From Hymenobacter sp. YC55 (GTDB lineage Bacteria; Bacteroidota; Bacteroidia; Cytophagales; Hymenobacteraceae): a stretch of DNA of 64,000 nucleotides. A program made the translations under genes and the position numbers. Under the pieces are notes generated by a model, which saw only the letters and a program-made list of their open reading frames with translations, made no database searches and was not told where the DNA came from. Where the stretch lies: positions 372,001 through 436,000 of the forward strand of contig NZ_JARNTX010000001.1 of assembly GCF_029433095.1 (NCBI RefSeq), read 5' to 3'. This document shows, piece after piece, positions 36,041 to 45,900 of this stretch (position 1 is the stretch's first letter; every line of letters begins with the position of its first letter).

Positions 36041-36604
36041 CTATTTCGTATTCACTACGTTCATAGCGCGTTCCAGCCCAAGTGTACCAAAGGCCAGTAG
36101 TGCCTCGGCTGCCTTCTCGATATGGGTAGGCAAATCAATTCGCTCATCGGGCGTAAACGGGTTAAGCACGTAGTCCACCTGGCGGCCTTTCGGAAAGTTG
36201 GCGTCCACGCCGAAGCGGAGCCGGGCATACTCGTCACTGCCAATGCTTTCCTGGATGCTCTTCAAGCCATTGTGGCCGCCCGCCGAGCCTTTGCCCTTCA
36301 GCCGTAGCTTCCCGTAGGGGAGGGCCAAATCGTCGGTCACTACCACCATACTTTCTTTTTCGAGCTTGAGGCTGGAGAGGTAGTGCGCCGCTGCTTTACC
36401 GCTCAGATTCATATAGGTGGTCGGCTTCACGAGCACGAAGGTTTTGCCTTTGTGCTTGATTTCCGTTGTGAAGGCGTGGCGTCCTAACTCGAAGCGCGCC
36501 TCGTGTTTCGTTGCCAGATAGTCAGCCACCATAAACCCGATATTGTGGCGGGTGTCAGCATATTCCGGCCCGATGTTGCCGAGGGCGAGAACCAAGTATT
36601 TCAT
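36041..36604 (-). CDS. pth: Peptidyl-tRNA hydrolase
   Basis: A 187-residue enzyme that frees tRNA from peptidyl-tRNA dropped by ribosomes. The conserved pieces are LVLALGNIGPEYADTRHNIGF with the catalytic histidine, KPTTYMNLSGKAA, VVTDDLALPYGKLRLKGKGS, AGGHNGLKSIQE and the C-terminal YVLNPF. The frame is open to 36661, but MKYLVLALGNIG is the normal start. It lies downstream of rplY, the ancestral ctc-pth order, separated here by a terminator. Confidence 0.97.
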   Translation of the reverse strand: MKYLVLALGNIGPEYADTRHNIGFMVADYLATKHEARFELGRHAFTTEIKHKGKTFVLVKPTTYMNLSGKAAAHYLSSLKLEKESMVVVTDDLALPYGKLRLKGKGSAGGHNGLKSIQESIGSDEYARLRFGVDANFPKGRQVDYVLNPFTPDERIDLPTHIEKAAEALLAFGTLGLERAMNVVNTK

Positions 36605-36730
36605 AGAAGCACGAATTGAACAGATTGGTCGGATTACACAGGTCTTATGGCCATTACCCACTCCTTCGGATGCAAAGATGCAGCATGAAAAGCATTAGAA
36701 GATTGAGAATGACCTGAAAGACGAGTTACA

Positions 36731-36768
36731 AAAAAAGCCGTCCTGCGGGCAGGACGGCTTTTTGCACT
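36731..36768 (-). terminator. Intrinsic terminator after rplY
   Basis: AAAAAGCCGTCCTG and CAGGACGGCTTTTT form a near-perfect hairpin (36732-36764) with A and T runs on both flanks. It separates rplY from pth. Confidence 0.9.
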
Positions 36769-36827
36769 GGACAACTGGCGGGTTCCACGAAATCGTGTAA
36801 TCCAGCTTAGCTGTCTTAATTCGCGGT

Positions 36828-37400
36828 TTACTTCTCGCCTTGCATCTGGCCCTTCAGTGCACGTGGGATAGCCACGGTAGCAATAGGAGCTTGTGCGTTG
36901 GTGAGAATGGTGAAGCCGTTAGCAGCTACTTTGCTCACTTTGATAGACTTACCAAGACCGAGGTCGGAGATGTCAACTTCTACGTAGTCGGGCAGGTTTT
37001 CGGGGGTAGCCTTTACTTTCAGCTTACGCAGCTTGCTAACCAACTTGCCACCAGCCAGTACGCCCGGCGAAACACCTACGTACTTCACTGGAACATCCAT
37101 TTTCACTTCTTTGCCGTCAGCCAACTCCAGGAAGTCAACGTGCAGCAGCATTTCGTTTACGGGGTGGAACTGCGCATCCTGTACAATGGCGCGGTAGTGC
37201 GTACCCTCCACGTTCAAGTCCACAACGTGAACTTCGGGAGTGTACAGCAATTCGCGGAAGAGGATAGCGGGGGCCGTGAAATGGACCTGCTCAGCGCCAC
37301 CGTACAATACGCACGGCACGTACGACTCAAGGCGAACTGCCTTGGAATCCTTCTTACCGAGATTCGCTCTTTTAAACCCTACAATCTCGAGGCTTTTCAT
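36828..37400 (-). CDS. rplY: 50S ribosomal protein L25/general stress protein Ctc
   Basis: A 190-residue bL25 protein of the long Ctc form: N-terminal 5S-rRNA-binding L25 domain (MKSLEIVGFKRANLGKKDSK, VPCVLYGG) followed by the TL5-like C-terminal beta domain (DFLELADGKEVKMDVPVKYV, SPGVLAGGKLVSKLRKLKV). The frame is open to 37469, but ATG 37400 is the family start. A TATCTTTG box lies at 37453-37460 on the minus strand. The gene belongs to a prs-rplY-pth type neighbourhood, here interrupted by an opposite-strand hydrolase gene. Confidence 0.96.
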   Translation of the reverse strand: MKSLEIVGFKRANLGKKDSKAVRLESYVPCVLYGGAEQVHFTAPAILFRELLYTPEVHVVDLNVEGTHYRAIVQDAQFHPVNEMLLHVDFLELADGKEVKMDVPVKYVGVSPGVLAGGKLVSKLRKLKVKATPENLPDYVEVDISDLGLGKSIKVSKVAANGFTILTNAQAPIATVAIPRALKGQMQGEK

Positions 37401-37452
37401 AAAGATGTGTTTTTGAAGAAAATAACCACCTGCCCAAGTGGCAAACGGGCCG

Positions 37453-37460
37453 CAAAGATA
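37453..37460 (-). promoter_or_regulatory. -7 promoter box of rplY (TATCTTTG)
   Basis: On the minus strand TATCTTTG fits TAnnTTTG, 52 bases upstream of the rplY ATG. This places the expected transcript start in the gap between rplY and the divergent hydrolase gene. Confidence 0.6.
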
Positions 37461-37607
37461 GACAATCAATAGTATAGTTGCTATGCCCGCTCAATTATTA
37501 AAGTGTCTGTCTAGCACTGTGCCATTAGAAAATTGTCCGGGGAAGCGCGTTCTTTGGTTAACATCATCCTGCACGGTCTGCATTCACCTCACTTAACCGA
37601 CCACTAT

Positions 37608-39509
37608 ATGAAAACAACTGCTTTACTGTCTTGGCTGCTAATGCTTTGTTGCGCGCCCTTGTTCGCCCAAACCGCCAATCAACCCAATTACGCGCAGGAG
37701 CACTACACCAAAGAGGAAGTATACGTGACCATGCGCGACGGTGTGAAGCTGTTCACGGTTATCTACACGCCCAAGGATGCTGCCGCCGGCAAGAAGTACC
37801 CCATCATGATGCAGCGGACGTGCTACAGCGTGGCGCCTTACGGGGCCAATAAGTTTCCGGCCCGCCTAGGCCCTTCCGAAACCATGATGAAGCAAGGCTA
37901 CATTTTTGTGTATCAGGATGTGCGTGGCCGCTGGAAGAGCGAAGGCACCTGGACGAACATGACGCCCGTTATCGATAAAAAGAAAAGCAAGAAAGACGTA
38001 GACGAAGGCTCCGACACCTTCGATACCATTGATTGGCTGGTCAAGAAGGTGGCCAACAATAACGGTCGGGTAGGGCAGTGGGGCATTTCGTACCCCGGTT
38101 TCTATACCGCCGCCGGTATTCTGTCCGACCACCCGGCCCTGAAAGCCTCTTCCCCGCAGGCCCCAGTATCCGACTTCTTCTTCGACGACTTCCACCACAA
38201 TGGCGCCTTCCTCGAGTCGTACATCTTCACGTATCCGGTGTTTGGCGTACAGAAACAGGACACCACCAGCAAAGCTTGGTACAGCGCCCAAAACATTAAA
38301 GCCAACACCAAGGACGGCTACCAGTTCCTGCTGGATTTAGGTCCGCTCAAGAATGCCGATAAGTACTACGCCAACAACTTCTTCTGGCAGGAAACCGTCA
38401 ACCACCCCAATTACGACGAGTTCTGGCAGAAGCGCGGCCTACCCGAGCACTATACCTCCGGCATAAAACCCGCTGTAATGACCGTCGGCGGCTGGTTTGA
38501 TGCCGAAGACCTCCGCGGCCCGCTGGCTATCTATAAAACCATCGAGAAGAAAAGCCCAAGCACCTACAATACGCTGGTGATGGGACCTTTCGGCCACGGC
38601 CGCTGGTCGCGCGAAACCGGGCACACCCTACACAGCAACGTGTACTTCGGCGACAGTATTGCTACGTTTTATCAGCGCAACATCGAGGCGAGGTTCTTCG
38701 CCCACTTCCTGAAAGGCAGCGGCGACAAAAACTCGGGCCTCCCCGAGGCCTACATGTTTGATACAGGCAAAAAGCAGTGGGAGACGTTCCCGAAGTGGCC
38801 GGCTACCGAAGCCACGCACCTAAAAATGTATTTAAGCGCCGACGGCAAGCTGGAAAAGCAGCCGGCTGCCACTCCAGGCACCAAGAGCTTCGTTAGCGAC
38901 CCACTCAAGCCCGTGCCCTACACCGAGGATCTGACAACTACCATGGGCTTCACACCCTTCAATTACATGAGCGAAGACCAGCGTTTCGCTGGCCGCCGCC
39001 CCGATGTGCTCGTATACCAAACCGACGTGCTAACCGATGACGTGACGCTCGGCGGCGAAATCATGGCCAACCTCAAAGTAGCCACCTCCGGCACTGATGC
39101 TGACTGGGTGGTGAAGCTCATCGACGTGTACCCGCCCGACGAGCCAAACCACGACTACATGCCCAACAAGAACGTGATTCTCAGTAACTACCAACAGATG
39201 GTACGCTCCGAAGTGATGCCGGCTCGTTTCCGCAACAGCTTCGAGAAGCCCGAGCCCATGGTAGCTAACCAGAAAACCGACGTAAACTTCCGATTGCAGG
39301 ATGTGCTACACACCTTCAAGAAGGGGCACCGCATCATGGTGCAGGTGCAGAGCACATGGTTTCCATTCATTGCCCGCAACCCGCAGAAATTCGTTGAAAA
39401 CCCCTACAAGGCCAACGAGAGCGACTACATTCAGGCAACTCACACCGTGCACGGCGATAGTTTCATTGATGTAGAAGTGCTGCCCGCTTCCAAGCAGCCG
39501 GTACCTTAA
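37608..39509 (+). CDS. Secreted CocE/NonD-type serine hydrolase (X-Pro dipeptidyl-peptidase S15 fold)
   Basis: A 633-residue exported hydrolase with signal peptide MKTTALLSWLLMLCCAPLFA. The alpha/beta-hydrolase domain has nucleophile S161 in GQWGISYPGFY, an Asp in GGWFDAEDLRGPL and His in GPFGHGRWSRE; the C-terminal jelly-roll domain (TDVLTDDVTLGGEIMANLKV, LHTFKKGHRIMVQVQSTWFP) is characteristic of this family. Likely a peptidase or esterase of the envelope; substrate unknown. The frame is open to 37533, but the signal peptide sets ATG 37608. It lies on the strand opposite prs, rplY and pth. Its stop codon lies inside a 33-bp palindrome. Confidence 0.92.
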   Translation: MKTTALLSWLLMLCCAPLFAQTANQPNYAQEHYTKEEVYVTMRDGVKLFTVIYTPKDAAAGKKYPIMMQRTCYSVAPYGANKFPARLGPSETMMKQGYIFVYQDVRGRWKSEGTWTNMTPVIDKKKSKKDVDEGSDTFDTIDWLVKKVANNNGRVGQWGISYPGFYTAAGILSDHPALKASSPQAPVSDFFFDDFHHNGAFLESYIFTYPVFGVQKQDTTSKAWYSAQNIKANTKDGYQFLLDLGPLKNADKYYANNFFWQETVNHPNYDEFWQKRGLPEHYTSGIKPAVMTVGGWFDAEDLRGPLAIYKTIEKKSPSTYNTLVMGPFGHGRWSRETGHTLHSNVYFGDSIATFYQRNIEARFFAHFLKGSGDKNSGLPEAYMFDTGKKQWETFPKWPATEATHLKMYLSADGKLEKQPAATPGTKSFVSDPLKPVPYTEDLTTTMGFTPFNYMSEDQRFAGRRPDVLVYQTDVLTDDVTLGGEIMANLKVATSGTDADWVVKLIDVYPPDEPNHDYMPNKNVILSNYQQMVRSEVMPARFRNSFEKPEPMVANQKTDVNFRLQDVLHTFKKGHRIMVQVQSTWFPFIARNPQKFVENPYKANESDYIQATHTVHGDSFIDVEVLPASKQPVP

Positions 39510-39586
39510 GTTTCAGCCTAACAAACGAAAAGAGCCGCCCAACATGAAGTTGAGCGGCTCTTTTCGTTTGTTAGGCTGAAACTTAA
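39506..39586. terminator. Perfect 33-bp palindrome holding the stop codons of both convergent genes
   Basis: The 33 bases at 39506-39538 are exactly complementary to 39554-39586, around a 15-base loop. The centre contains AAAAGAGCCGC...GCGGCTCTTTT, a usual bidirectional terminator core, but the complementarity continues outward through both stop codons (TAA at 39507-39509 and, on the minus strand, the prs stop at 39583-39585). Confidence 0.95.
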
Positions 39587-40512
39587 ATGAACAGCGAGCT
39601 AATCGATTCGTGGGTAACTACGTTGCGGATGGCGTTGGCAAAGAGGTTGGCCACCGAGATAACCCGGATTTTGTCGTTGTCTTCCTTCAGCGGAATAGTG
39701 TCGGTGATTACCAGCTCTTCCAGCGCCGAATTGCGGATACGCTCGTGAGCAGGACCACTGAGCAAACCGTGCGTAATAACCGCCCGCACCGATTTGGCAC
39801 CGCGCTCCATCAAAAGCTCGGCTGCTTTGCAGATGGTGCCCGCCGTATCTACAATGTCGTCGACGAGTACCACGTTCATCCCCGTCACGTCGCCGATAAC
39901 TTGCATGGAAGCAATTTCATTGGCCCGCAGGCGCATTTTGTCGCAGACTACGATTTCGGCCCCGAATTTCTTGGCAAAAGCCCGGGTCCGAACCACGCCG
40001 CCTACGTCAGGCGAAGCGAAGATGAGGTCATCGAGGTCCAGCGACTTTATGTAAGGGGCCGTAACGGTCGCGCCGTCGAGGTGGTCAACGGGAATATCGA
40101 AGAAGCCTTGGATCTGACCGGCGTGGAGGTCGCAGGTCATGAGGCGGTCGGCGCCTACACTCTGAATCATGTTGGCCACGACTTTGGCCCCAATGCTCAC
40201 GCGCGGCTTGTCTTTGCGGTCCTGCCGGGCATAGCCCATGTACGGCATTACAATGTTCACCTTGTACGCCGAAGCTCGCTTGGCCGCGTCCACCATCAGG
40301 GCCAGTTCCATTAGGTTTTCGGCGGGTGGAGTGGTGCTTTGAATCAGGAACACGGCACAGCCGCGCACACTCTCGTTGAAGCTCGGACCAAGTTCAGTGT
40401 CCGCGAAGCGCTGAATACTAAGATCTCCGAGCGGTTGCCCATATGCTTCTGCTATCCTCTGCGCTAGCGCATTTGAAGCGTTTCCTGCGAAAATTTTTAC
40501 CTGCTGTGCCAT
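39583..40512 (-). CDS. prs: Ribose-phosphate pyrophosphokinase
   Basis: A 309-residue PRPP synthase, feeding nucleotide, His and Trp synthesis. Seen are KIFAGNASNALAQRIAEAYG, the flexible loop and ATP-site stretch MPYMGYARQDRKDKPRVSIG, the metal-binding DLHAGQIQGFFDIPVDHL, and the PRPP-binding VLVDDIVDTAGT, followed by AVITHGLLSGPAHERI. Length is typical. It is upstream of and on the same strand as rplY-pth, separated from them by an opposite-strand hydrolase. Upstream on the same strand is tRNA-Gln with its own terminator. Confidence 0.97.
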   Translation of the reverse strand: MAQQVKIFAGNASNALAQRIAEAYGQPLGDLSIQRFADTELGPSFNESVRGCAVFLIQSTTPPAENLMELALMVDAAKRASAYKVNIVMPYMGYARQDRKDKPRVSIGAKVVANMIQSVGADRLMTCDLHAGQIQGFFDIPVDHLDGATVTAPYIKSLDLDDLIFASPDVGGVVRTRAFAKKFGAEIVVCDKMRLRANEIASMQVIGDVTGMNVVLVDDIVDTAGTICKAAELLMERGAKSVRAVITHGLLSGPAHERIRNSALEELVITDTIPLKEDNDKIRVISVANLFANAIRNVVTHESISSLFI

Positions 40513-40610
40513 AGGATGTTTAGAAAGTAGGAACCAGAATTCAACAAGTGAGGCAAATGGAGCAGCGAAGAAGCAGCGCAGTAGCTAATGATCCAAAAGA
40601 CAGCCGAAAT

Positions 40611-40661
40611 AAAAAAGCGAAAGGCGCTAACTCTTCGGGGAGAAGAATCAGCGCCTTTCGC
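40611..40661 (-). terminator. Intrinsic terminator of the tRNA-Gln transcript
   Basis: GCGAAAGGCGCT (40617-40628) pairs perfectly with AGCGCCTTTCGC (40650-40661); six A at 40611-40616 give a T-run on the minus strand. Confidence 0.9.
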
Positions 40662-40674
40662 TTTACTTAGTCGG

Positions 40675-40747
40675 TTGTCCGACCAGGGCTCGAACCTGGA
40701 CTTTCTTGAATCAAAATCAAGCGTGTTGCCAGTTACACCATCGGACA
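40675..40747 (-). tRNA. tRNA-Gln (anticodon TTG)
   Basis: On the minus strand a 73-base cloverleaf is visible: acceptor TGTCCGA...TCGGACA with discriminator A, anticodon stem CTTGA/TCAAG enclosing the loop TTTTGAT with anticodon TTG, and T-arm CCAGG-TTCGAGC-CCTGG. The CCA end is not encoded. A perfect TTTG-N19-TACATTTG promoter lies upstream and a terminator downstream, so it is transcribed alone. Confidence 0.96.
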
Positions 40748-40789
40748 ATTTCCCTGCGGTTACCAAGAGAGGTATGCCGTTTGGGTGTG

Positions 40790-40820
40790 CAAATGTACTA
40801 GGGCTTTTTTTCAAGGCAAA
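40790..40820 (-). promoter_or_regulatory. Promoter of tRNA-Gln (TTTG-N19-TACATTTG)
   Basis: On the minus strand the -33 element TTTG (40820-40817) and -7 element TACATTTG (40797-40790) are separated by exactly 19 bases, the Bacteroidota primary-sigma consensus. The tRNA 5' end is 43 bases downstream. Confidence 0.9.
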
Positions 40821-40953
40821 CTTTCGCCGAGAAATTTTTTCAGAAAATTTAGCTGGCCCACTCAAGCAAAGGCCTTTTTTAGGGCCTGAGTGGCTGATTT
40901 TCAGGCTGCCAGGGGTAGTAGCCGATTAAGTGAATTTTCGTTGAGGTGGCGCC

Positions 40954-40984
40954 TTGGCAAAGCGGGGATTAAGCCGTAGTTTTG
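40954..40984 (+). promoter_or_regulatory. Promoter candidate of atpD-atpC (TTGG-N19-TAGTTTTG)
   Basis: TAGTTTTG (40977-40984) matches TAnnTTTG, with TTGG at 40954-40957 after a 19-base spacer. The atpD ATG lies 42 bases downstream of the -7 box. Confidence 0.65.
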
Positions 40985-41017
40985 CGGCCTGAATAACGTT
41001 GCCTCACTACCTATTAA

Positions 41018-42532
<1,515 letters not shown>

Positions 42533-42539
42533 TTTGGTT

Positions 42540-42602
42540 GTTGATTGTTGAGAGCCGGGCGTTACTCGTTTGGCTTTCAACAATCAGCTTTCAACAATCA
42601 AC
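42540..42602. repeat. Short inverted and direct repeat between atpD and atpC
   Basis: GTTGATTGTTGA (42540-42551) is an inverted copy of 42591-42602, and a second near-copy TCAACAATCAGC occurs at 42577-42588. They could form alternative hairpins that would modulate atpC translation relative to atpD; there is no T-run. Confidence 0.55.
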
Positions 42603-42611
42603 ATTCAATCC

Positions 42612-42857
42612 ATGCATTTAGAAATCATCACGCCGGACCGGAAAGTATTTGAAGGCGAGGTTACGTCGGCTCAGTTTCCGGGTGCTGATGGGTTGTTCGA
42701 GGTTCTCAACAACCACGCACCGCTTATCTCGGCTCTGAAGGAAGGTGACGTAGTGCTGAACAGCGCCACGGGCCGTGCTTCCTTTCACATCGAAGGCGGC
42801 GTGGTAGAAGTGCTGCGTAATAACGTAATCGTGCTGGCCGAAGGCGCTTCAGCATAG
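42612..42857 (+). CDS. atpC: F1F0 ATP synthase subunit epsilon, short form
   Basis: An 81-residue epsilon subunit with only the N-terminal beta-sandwich: MHLEIITPDRKVFEGEVTSA, QFPGADGLFEVLNNHAPLIS and the GGVVEVLRNNVIVLAE end. The C-terminal helical hairpin, which in many bacteria inhibits ATP hydrolysis, is absent. The frame is open to 42570, but the family start is ATG 42612. It follows atpD in the same transcript and ends before a strong bidirectional terminator. Confidence 0.93.
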   Translation: MHLEIITPDRKVFEGEVTSAQFPGADGLFEVLNNHAPLISALKEGDVVLNSATGRASFHIEGGVVEVLRNNVIVLAEGASA

Positions 42858-42912
42858 TTTTAAAAGTCTCAAATTAAAAGCAACTGGTTTCATACACCGC
42901 TTGCTTAGAAAC

Positions 42913-42949
42913 AAAAAGAGCCCGCTAGCATTGCTAGCGGGCTCTTTTT
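42913..42949. terminator. Bidirectional terminator between atpC and the peptidase gene
   Basis: AAAAAGAGCCCGCTAGC (42913-42929) pairs exactly with GCTAGCGGGCTCTTTTT (42933-42949) around a 3-base loop, with A and T runs on either side. Confidence 0.95.
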
Positions 42950-42969
42950 AGTTGTTAGCTGTTGCTGGC

Positions 42970-45900
42970 TTATTGAACCAGTACACGGCGCGAGAACTGC
43001 TGACCATCGGCTGTTTGGCACAGGACGGTGTAGAGGCCAGGCGCTAGAGTTACGGGCAGCGTACGGTGGAGCGAGGCGTTGCCGCTCAGCGTCCATTGTG
43101 TCTGCCAGCTTACGCGGCCCACTGCATCAACCAGGCGGATAGATGCTGCTCCGGCAACCTGAGGCAATTGAAGCGTTAGGGTAGCACCATTGGACAAAGG
43201 GTTGGGATACGCCAACAAACTAGGCGAATCGGCCTGGGTGCGGGCGGAAAGTACGCCGCTGTTGTCAACCCGCACGTTGGTTAGGTACAGGTTGTTGCCA
43301 TACTGATTGAAGGCTATGAACCGGAGATATACCTGCTGGTTGGCGAAGGCCGCCAAATCCACATTCTCTTGCCGCCACTGATTAGCGGCAGTAGGCGTGA
43401 AGTAGGCATCCCGCGGGGTAGTAGTTGGTAATCCGGTAAGAGCAGATTTCAGATAGGCTCGGCCCAAACGAACGTTCGTGCATGCTGCAAACACATCGAC
43501 GGCCAATGAGTCGTTGCCCGAAGCCGCATCAACAATAGGCGCGTAGGCTAAATCGAAGCGCAGCGTAGCTTGCGTTTGGGCGCGCAAATCCAGCAGTGGC
43601 GACTGCAAAGAGTCACGCTGTCCAACAGTGCTATACGGGCCGAAAGGCAAAGCTAGAGCAGGACCAGCAGTGCCGTCTTTGCGCGTTACACTTGGCGCAT
43701 ACGACCAAGTAATGCCATTGTCTGGGTTGAATACGGCCCATGTAGCCGGTAAACCGCTCTGAAACGTTTCGGCGTATGGCAGCGCCGCACCTGCCTGAAT
43801 AACTACGCTCCGGGTCGAGGTGTTGGAGCCATTAGCATTCGTGGCCGTGAGCGTAACTGTATAGGTGCCAGCCGCAGCAAACGTAACCGTTGGGTTAAGC
43901 TCGGTGCTGGTAGCCGGCGAGCCGCCCGCGAATGTCCAAGCGTAGGTAGTGGTGCAGCGCGTATTGGTCGATTGGTTTAGGAACGTGACGGGCGTGCCCG
44001 GGCAAAGGGGCGTACGTGGCCGCACAGTAAAGCCAGCCACGGGTACTTCTGCCGAAACTACCACCGCGCCAGGTACCGTACGCGTAGCAGTGCCGTTGGC
44101 CGTGGTAATCGTCAGAGTAACATCGTAGCTGCCAGCAGTAGCATACGTCACCGCGGGGTTGGCAATAGTGCTGGTGGACGGATTGCCGCCCGGGAAGCTC
44201 CAAGCGTAGGCCGTAGGCGTACCGAACAGCGTAGTGCTTTCAAACTGCACCGTTGAGCCTGGGCAAATAGGATTGGCAGGCGAAGTGGAAGTGGAAAACA
44301 AGGGTACCGGAGCCTGATTTGCAACCGGACCGGTTATAGCTACGTCGTCGAAGGCGCGCCCACCGCGTTGGGTGGTTGCAGTAGCATCGACGCGGGTGCT
44401 GCCAAAACGTTGGAACCGGATGCGGACATCAGGGCCTAGCGTTAGGTTGTTTGCCGAAGCAAGCGCGCTGAGGTCGACAGTAACGGTCTGGTAGTTGGTA
44501 GTAGCCGCTGTGCCTGTTAGGTCAGCCACGCGGTACCACGTGACGCCGCCGTCTACGCTCATGGCTACACCATCGGTGTTGCTGGTACCGGTGAAGGTGA
44601 CCGGCATTTGGTTGTCTATTTCACCCGTAAACTTTTTGTGCCGGAAAGTAAGATTCCAGCCGCCGGTAGGCGTAGCCAATAGGTTTAGGCGCAAGGTAGC
44701 TTCGCTAGTGCCGCTGCCGATGTTGTAATATGGGAAGAAGCCATCCTGTACTAATTGACCTGGAGCTGACGCAGGATTGAAGTCACTGCGCACCAAGGAA
44801 CGAGCACCATTCCGGTCCGTTAGTTCCCAAGCCCGAGCTAAGCCAGGAGGCCCATCAAACGTTTCGATGAAGGGGCCTACTATTGGCGTGGCCGGACCGA
44901 AAATAGCATTGTAGGCATTGATGAGACCAGCACCAGTGAAATTATCGAAGCCAGCAGGACCTAAGTCGCGCGCCGTGTTTTGCAAGCGTATTTTCAACTG
45001 CGCCTGGGTTAGGTTCGGCTCGGCCTGCCATACCAAAGCTGCCACGGCTGCCGCGTTGGGAGCCGCTGCCGAGGTACCAAAGAACAGAAAGCCATCCTGG
45101 GGGTCAGGCAAGGCAGACCCGGAAAAGAACGTGGTGCTAACGCCATCAACAGAGGTAATATCTGGTTTGGGACGGGTGCTTGGCGTGGGCAGAGGCGTAC
45201 CATCCGGCGCGAATAGTATGGTAGGGGAGCCAATGGAAGAGAAGCTTTCCGGAACCAGCCGACTGTAGGAAGGGGTAGCGGCTACGGCCTGGGCGCTCAG
45301 CGAAGCAGCGTGCCCAATGATGGTGCCACTACCAGTGAAATATTCCCGGGGCGGGTTGCCTTCAAAAAATACGTACTTCAAACGCGCCGGGTCGGCGGTA
45401 CCCGACCGGCGCCGAATCACCAAGTCGTAAAGGGTGATGGTATCGGACGATACGTTGTTGAAGGTAAATACTTCTACTGGCGTCTGGTTAAGCGTGTTGT
45501 TGGTGGCTTGGCGCGCAACGGTATCCCCATTGGCACGCAGCAAATACATATCTAAGTCGGTTCGAACCCCGGCCGTGGTATAGAATGGGTCGCTCCACTG
45601 CAAGGCCACCCGCAAAGACTGACGTTTGGCAATGCGGAAGCGCTGACGCGTGTCGGAGGGGCTGCCAGTCGGAGCGAAGTTGAGGTCGGCGGAACCGGCA
45701 GTAGTAGGCAGAAATGCGGGGCTAATGTATTCCGACGACAAATTGGCTTGGTTGCCGGCCGATGAGTAATAGGCTACGCCGCGCTGGGTGGTAACTTCCT
45801 CTACTGCCTGCGCAATCACGCCGTCCTGAAACATGGGCTCCGCAAAATAGAAAACGTCATCAACGATGACTTTGCAGTTGCCCCGTGCCGGGTCAGCTAA

